Part shown: positions 23,690 through 24,907 of the stretch, one piece after another
Layout: the number at the start of each line of letters is the position of its first letter
Position numbering within the stretch: position 1 is the stretch's first letter
Assembly: GCA_937916195.1 (NCBI GenBank)
Contig: CALFTO010000002.1
Span: 1 to 24,907 of the forward strand
Direction: 5' to 3'
Origin: an uncultured Clostridia bacterium
GTDB lineage: Bacteria > Bacillota > Clostridia > Oscillospirales > Acutalibacteraceae
DNA length: 24,907 nt
The notes under the pieces: generated by a model
The model's input: the letters and a program-made list of their open reading frames with translations, nothing else
The model's database searches: none
What the model was told of the DNA's origin: nothing
Program-made: the position numbers and the translations under genes

Positions 23690-23887
23690 ATGCAAATAAT
23701 AATAGAATGCGATTGTGGTAATAAGGCAACTGTTTCGGCTTCGAAAAACAAATTCACTCAATTTAGAGATTGTTTGGAGAAAAATGGTTTTCGTTACTTA
23801 GATGAAAAAATAACAGGTGGAAAAGTTAAGGAGCTAAGAATTTTTTGCAATCAATGCAAAAGCTGGATTGATTTAGGAGTGGATTAA
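23690..23887 (+). CDS. 65-residue zinc-ribbon-like protein
   Basis: This small protein has C7-x-C9 near the start (ECDCGNK) and C53-x-x-C56 near the end (FCNQCKSW), the spacing of a zinc ribbon with about 43 residues between the knuckles. The middle contains basic and aromatic residues (FRDCLEKNGFRYL). AGGAGG lies six bases before the ATG, and it follows the 158-residue gene by 15 bases. It is the last gene before the operon terminator. It may bind DNA or another subunit of the effector module; no precise family is recognised. Confidence 0.7.
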   Translation: MQIIIECDCGNKATVSASKNKFTQFRDCLEKNGFRYLDEKITGGKVKELRIFCNQCKSWIDLGVD

Positions 23888-23890
23888 AGA

Positions 23891-23923
23891 ACAAGGCGAG
23901 GGTAACACCTCGCCTTGTGTTTT
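23891..23923 (+). terminator. terminator of the dnd operon
   Basis: A perfect 11-pair G+C-rich stem (23891-23901 with 23908-23918) has a GTAACA loop and is followed by GTTTT. It lies three bases after the stop of the last gene. Confidence 0.85.
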
Positions 23924-23924
23924 A

Positions 23925-24290
23925 TATGAGTCAAAATATGAGTTGAGTTAAAAGTTGAGCTGAGCACGGGGGAAACTATGGGGCAAAAGATGGGGCAGAA
24001 AAGCATGAGCTAAAAGATGGGGTAACAAAAAATATGGGGCATAACTTGGGGCAAGATGCGAAGTTAAAACGTGGGGCGAAACGTGGGGTGGAATCAAGAA
24101 TGGAGTATGGGACGGAACATGGGGTTAAAATCAGAGTCATGTATGGGGTGATTTATGGGGTAAAAAATTATGGGGTAGAATATGGGGCTGGGGTAAAAGA
24201 TGGGGTGGTATACACGAAGCAAAACATGGGGCGCAATGTGTAACAAATTTATGGGGCAAATTATGGGGTAGAAAAACATGGGGTAATAAT
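23925..24290 (+). repeat. degenerate 12-base G-rich tandem repeat
   Basis: About twenty WTGGGGY words, all on the + strand, fill this stretch. The G tracts start at 23968, 23980, 23992, 24019, 24036, 24048, 24073, 24085, 24109, 24121, 24145, 24157, 24172, 24184, 24190, 24202, 24228, 24253, 24265 and 24280. Ten of the nineteen intervals are exactly 12 bases and five more are 24-26. The unit is roughly TATGGGGYAAAA. Earlier units are G-poor (TATGAG at 23925 and 23937). Reading frames through it are interrupted or show only a four-residue echo, so I treat it as non-coding. Runs of four Gs could form G-quadruplexes. Confidence 0.85.
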
Positions 24291-24477
24291 ATTTTAACGT
24301 TTATGAATCTCACTCCGCCCCTTATAGGGTAATTATTGATAATGTATCAAAAACGCACCAAAAAGTACAAAACAAGCACCTAAAAGACCAAGAAGGGATA
24401 TATTTTCGTAGTACATTAAGTTTAACGATGTTTTTCGCTTTCTAAGGCTCAATAATTAAAAATCTATAGAGATTGGT
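24291..24477. other. A+T-rich gap without recognisable features
   Basis: I see no gene, terminator or promoter of good quality here. It separates the G-rich repeat from the palindrome cluster. Confidence 0.6.
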
Positions 24478-24823
24478 TATCATTTCGATATGATAAGAAT
24501 TTTGAGAGTGTTTTTGCGAGAAAATGATAATCTTTTTGAGATGATTTTCTTTGCAAAAACTCGTTTTAAAATGACAAGAAAATTATTATCATTTTGAGGT
24601 TGACAAGAGGGTTAGAAATCTATTTTCATATCGAAGGGAAAATCCATCCCTCATTTCAAAATGAAAGTTCATCTAATCATCACGAAATGAAAGTGTCTCG
24701 ATCATTTCAAAATGAGCGCCCTTTGATAAATCTAAAATTAATCCGGAATAAATCTGAAAGGCGATTTCAAAATGATAGTCATCAAGCATATCGAAACGAA
24801 AGATATTGTCATTTTAAAATGAC
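24478..24823. repeat. cluster of TCATTTYRAAATGA palindromes
   Basis: Related palindromic words occur at 24478-24497 (TTATCAT/ATGATAA arms), 24561-24575, 24651-24664, 24702-24715, 24764-24775 and 24808-24823. The last is the perfect 16-base palindrome GTCATTTTAAAATGAC. Spacing is irregular (about 47-90 bases). Half copies (CGAAATGAAAG, CGAAACGAAAG) lie between. The only open frame across it, from 24594, echoes the repeat (SFQNE, RFQND) and is judged spurious. Confidence 0.75.
24511..24559. repeat. long imperfect hairpin
   Basis: TTTTTGCGAGAAAATGAT (24511-24528) pairs with ATGATTTTCTTTGCAAAAA (24541-24559), with one mismatch, a one-base bulge and an end mismatch. The arms can be extended outward for several more bases. 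No T-run follows, so it is not a simple terminator. Confidence 0.65.
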
Positions 24824-24853
24824 ATTCATTTAAAAATAATTCCAATAAAAGAG

Positions 24854-24888
24854 AACTGCTGTGAGCATTTTGCTTGCGGCAGTTTTTT
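24854..24888 (+). terminator. strong terminator with no gene before it
   Basis: A 14-pair stem with G-U pairs (24854-24867 with 24871-24884) has a TTT loop and leads into TTTTTT (24883-24888). No protein gene lies between the dnd terminator and this one. TTGACA is present at 24600-24605 but has no good -10 box at the right distance. Confidence 0.75.
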
Positions 24889-24907
24889 CTTTGTTAATCT
24901 TTTCTTG

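Noticed and set aside
24034..24243. Open frame of 69 codons through the G-rich repeat
   Set aside because: It has no ribosome site; the four-residue echo (YGVK-like) follows from the 12-base period, and the frame breaks before the array ends.
14128..24300. Attachment sites or integrase of a mobile island around the dnd operon
   Set aside because: I found no integrase, tRNA gene or matching direct repeats at the two ends inside the window; the right boundary may lie outside.
24478..24823. CRISPR array
   Set aside because: The repeats are short palindromes with irregular spacing, and no cas gene is present.
24594..24833. Open frame of 79 codons near the right edge
   Set aside because: It starts with a non-ATG codon without a ribosome site, and its sequence only echoes the TCATTTYRAAATGA repeats (SFQNE, RFQND).

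Overview
The window looks like chromosomal DNA of a low-to-moderate G+C Firmicute of class Clostridia, probably a gut Oscillospirales/Ruminococcaceae-type organism. The evidence is strong Shine-Dalgarno sites, SigA-type promoters with 17-base spacers, many U-run intrinsic terminators, an ftsE-ftsX-M23 peptidase-S41 operon, and a greA-lysS pair. Everything is on the + strand except one small repressor gene.

Bases 1-10400 are mostly core genes. They hold the 3' end of an unidentified gene, a DUF4830-type protein with an RsuA-like pseudouridine synthase, a CdaR/PucR-type regulator, and the cell-division/cell-wall operon: ftsE (with an acidic tail), ftsX, a coiled-coil M23 hydrolase and an S41-family protein whose catalytic Ser and Lys both appear replaced. 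An unknown 255-residue protein follows, then greA and lysS behind a perfect consensus promoter.

Bases 10400-14200 are accessory. They hold a membrane transglutaminase-like protein, a short transcription unit with no convincing protein (possible small RNA or type I toxin locus), a divergent XRE-repressor/SLOG gene pair separated by repeated CGATATATCG operators, and a DUF4143-type AAA+ ATPase whose promoter lies between two copies of a 22-base direct repeat.

Bases 14197-23923 form one tightly packed defence operon. A strong promoter with an overlapping palindromic operator drives dndB, dndC, dndD and dndE (DNA phosphorothioate modification, no dndA). Then, without a break, come a PLD-nuclease/superfamily 2 helicase fusion, a 59-residue protein, a second DndD/Rad50-like ATPase with a CxCxxC motif, a 158-residue helical protein and a 65-residue zinc-ribbon-like protein, closed by a terminator. 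No DndF, DndG or DndH is present, so the last five genes are the likely phosphorothioate-linked restriction or effector module, and they are the best candidate for an under-described system here.

Bases 23925-24907 appear non-coding but highly structured. A degenerate 12-base G-rich repeat (about twenty GGGG tracts, all on the + strand) is followed by a long imperfect hairpin, a cluster of TCATTTYRAAATGA palindromes and a strong terminator with no gene before it.
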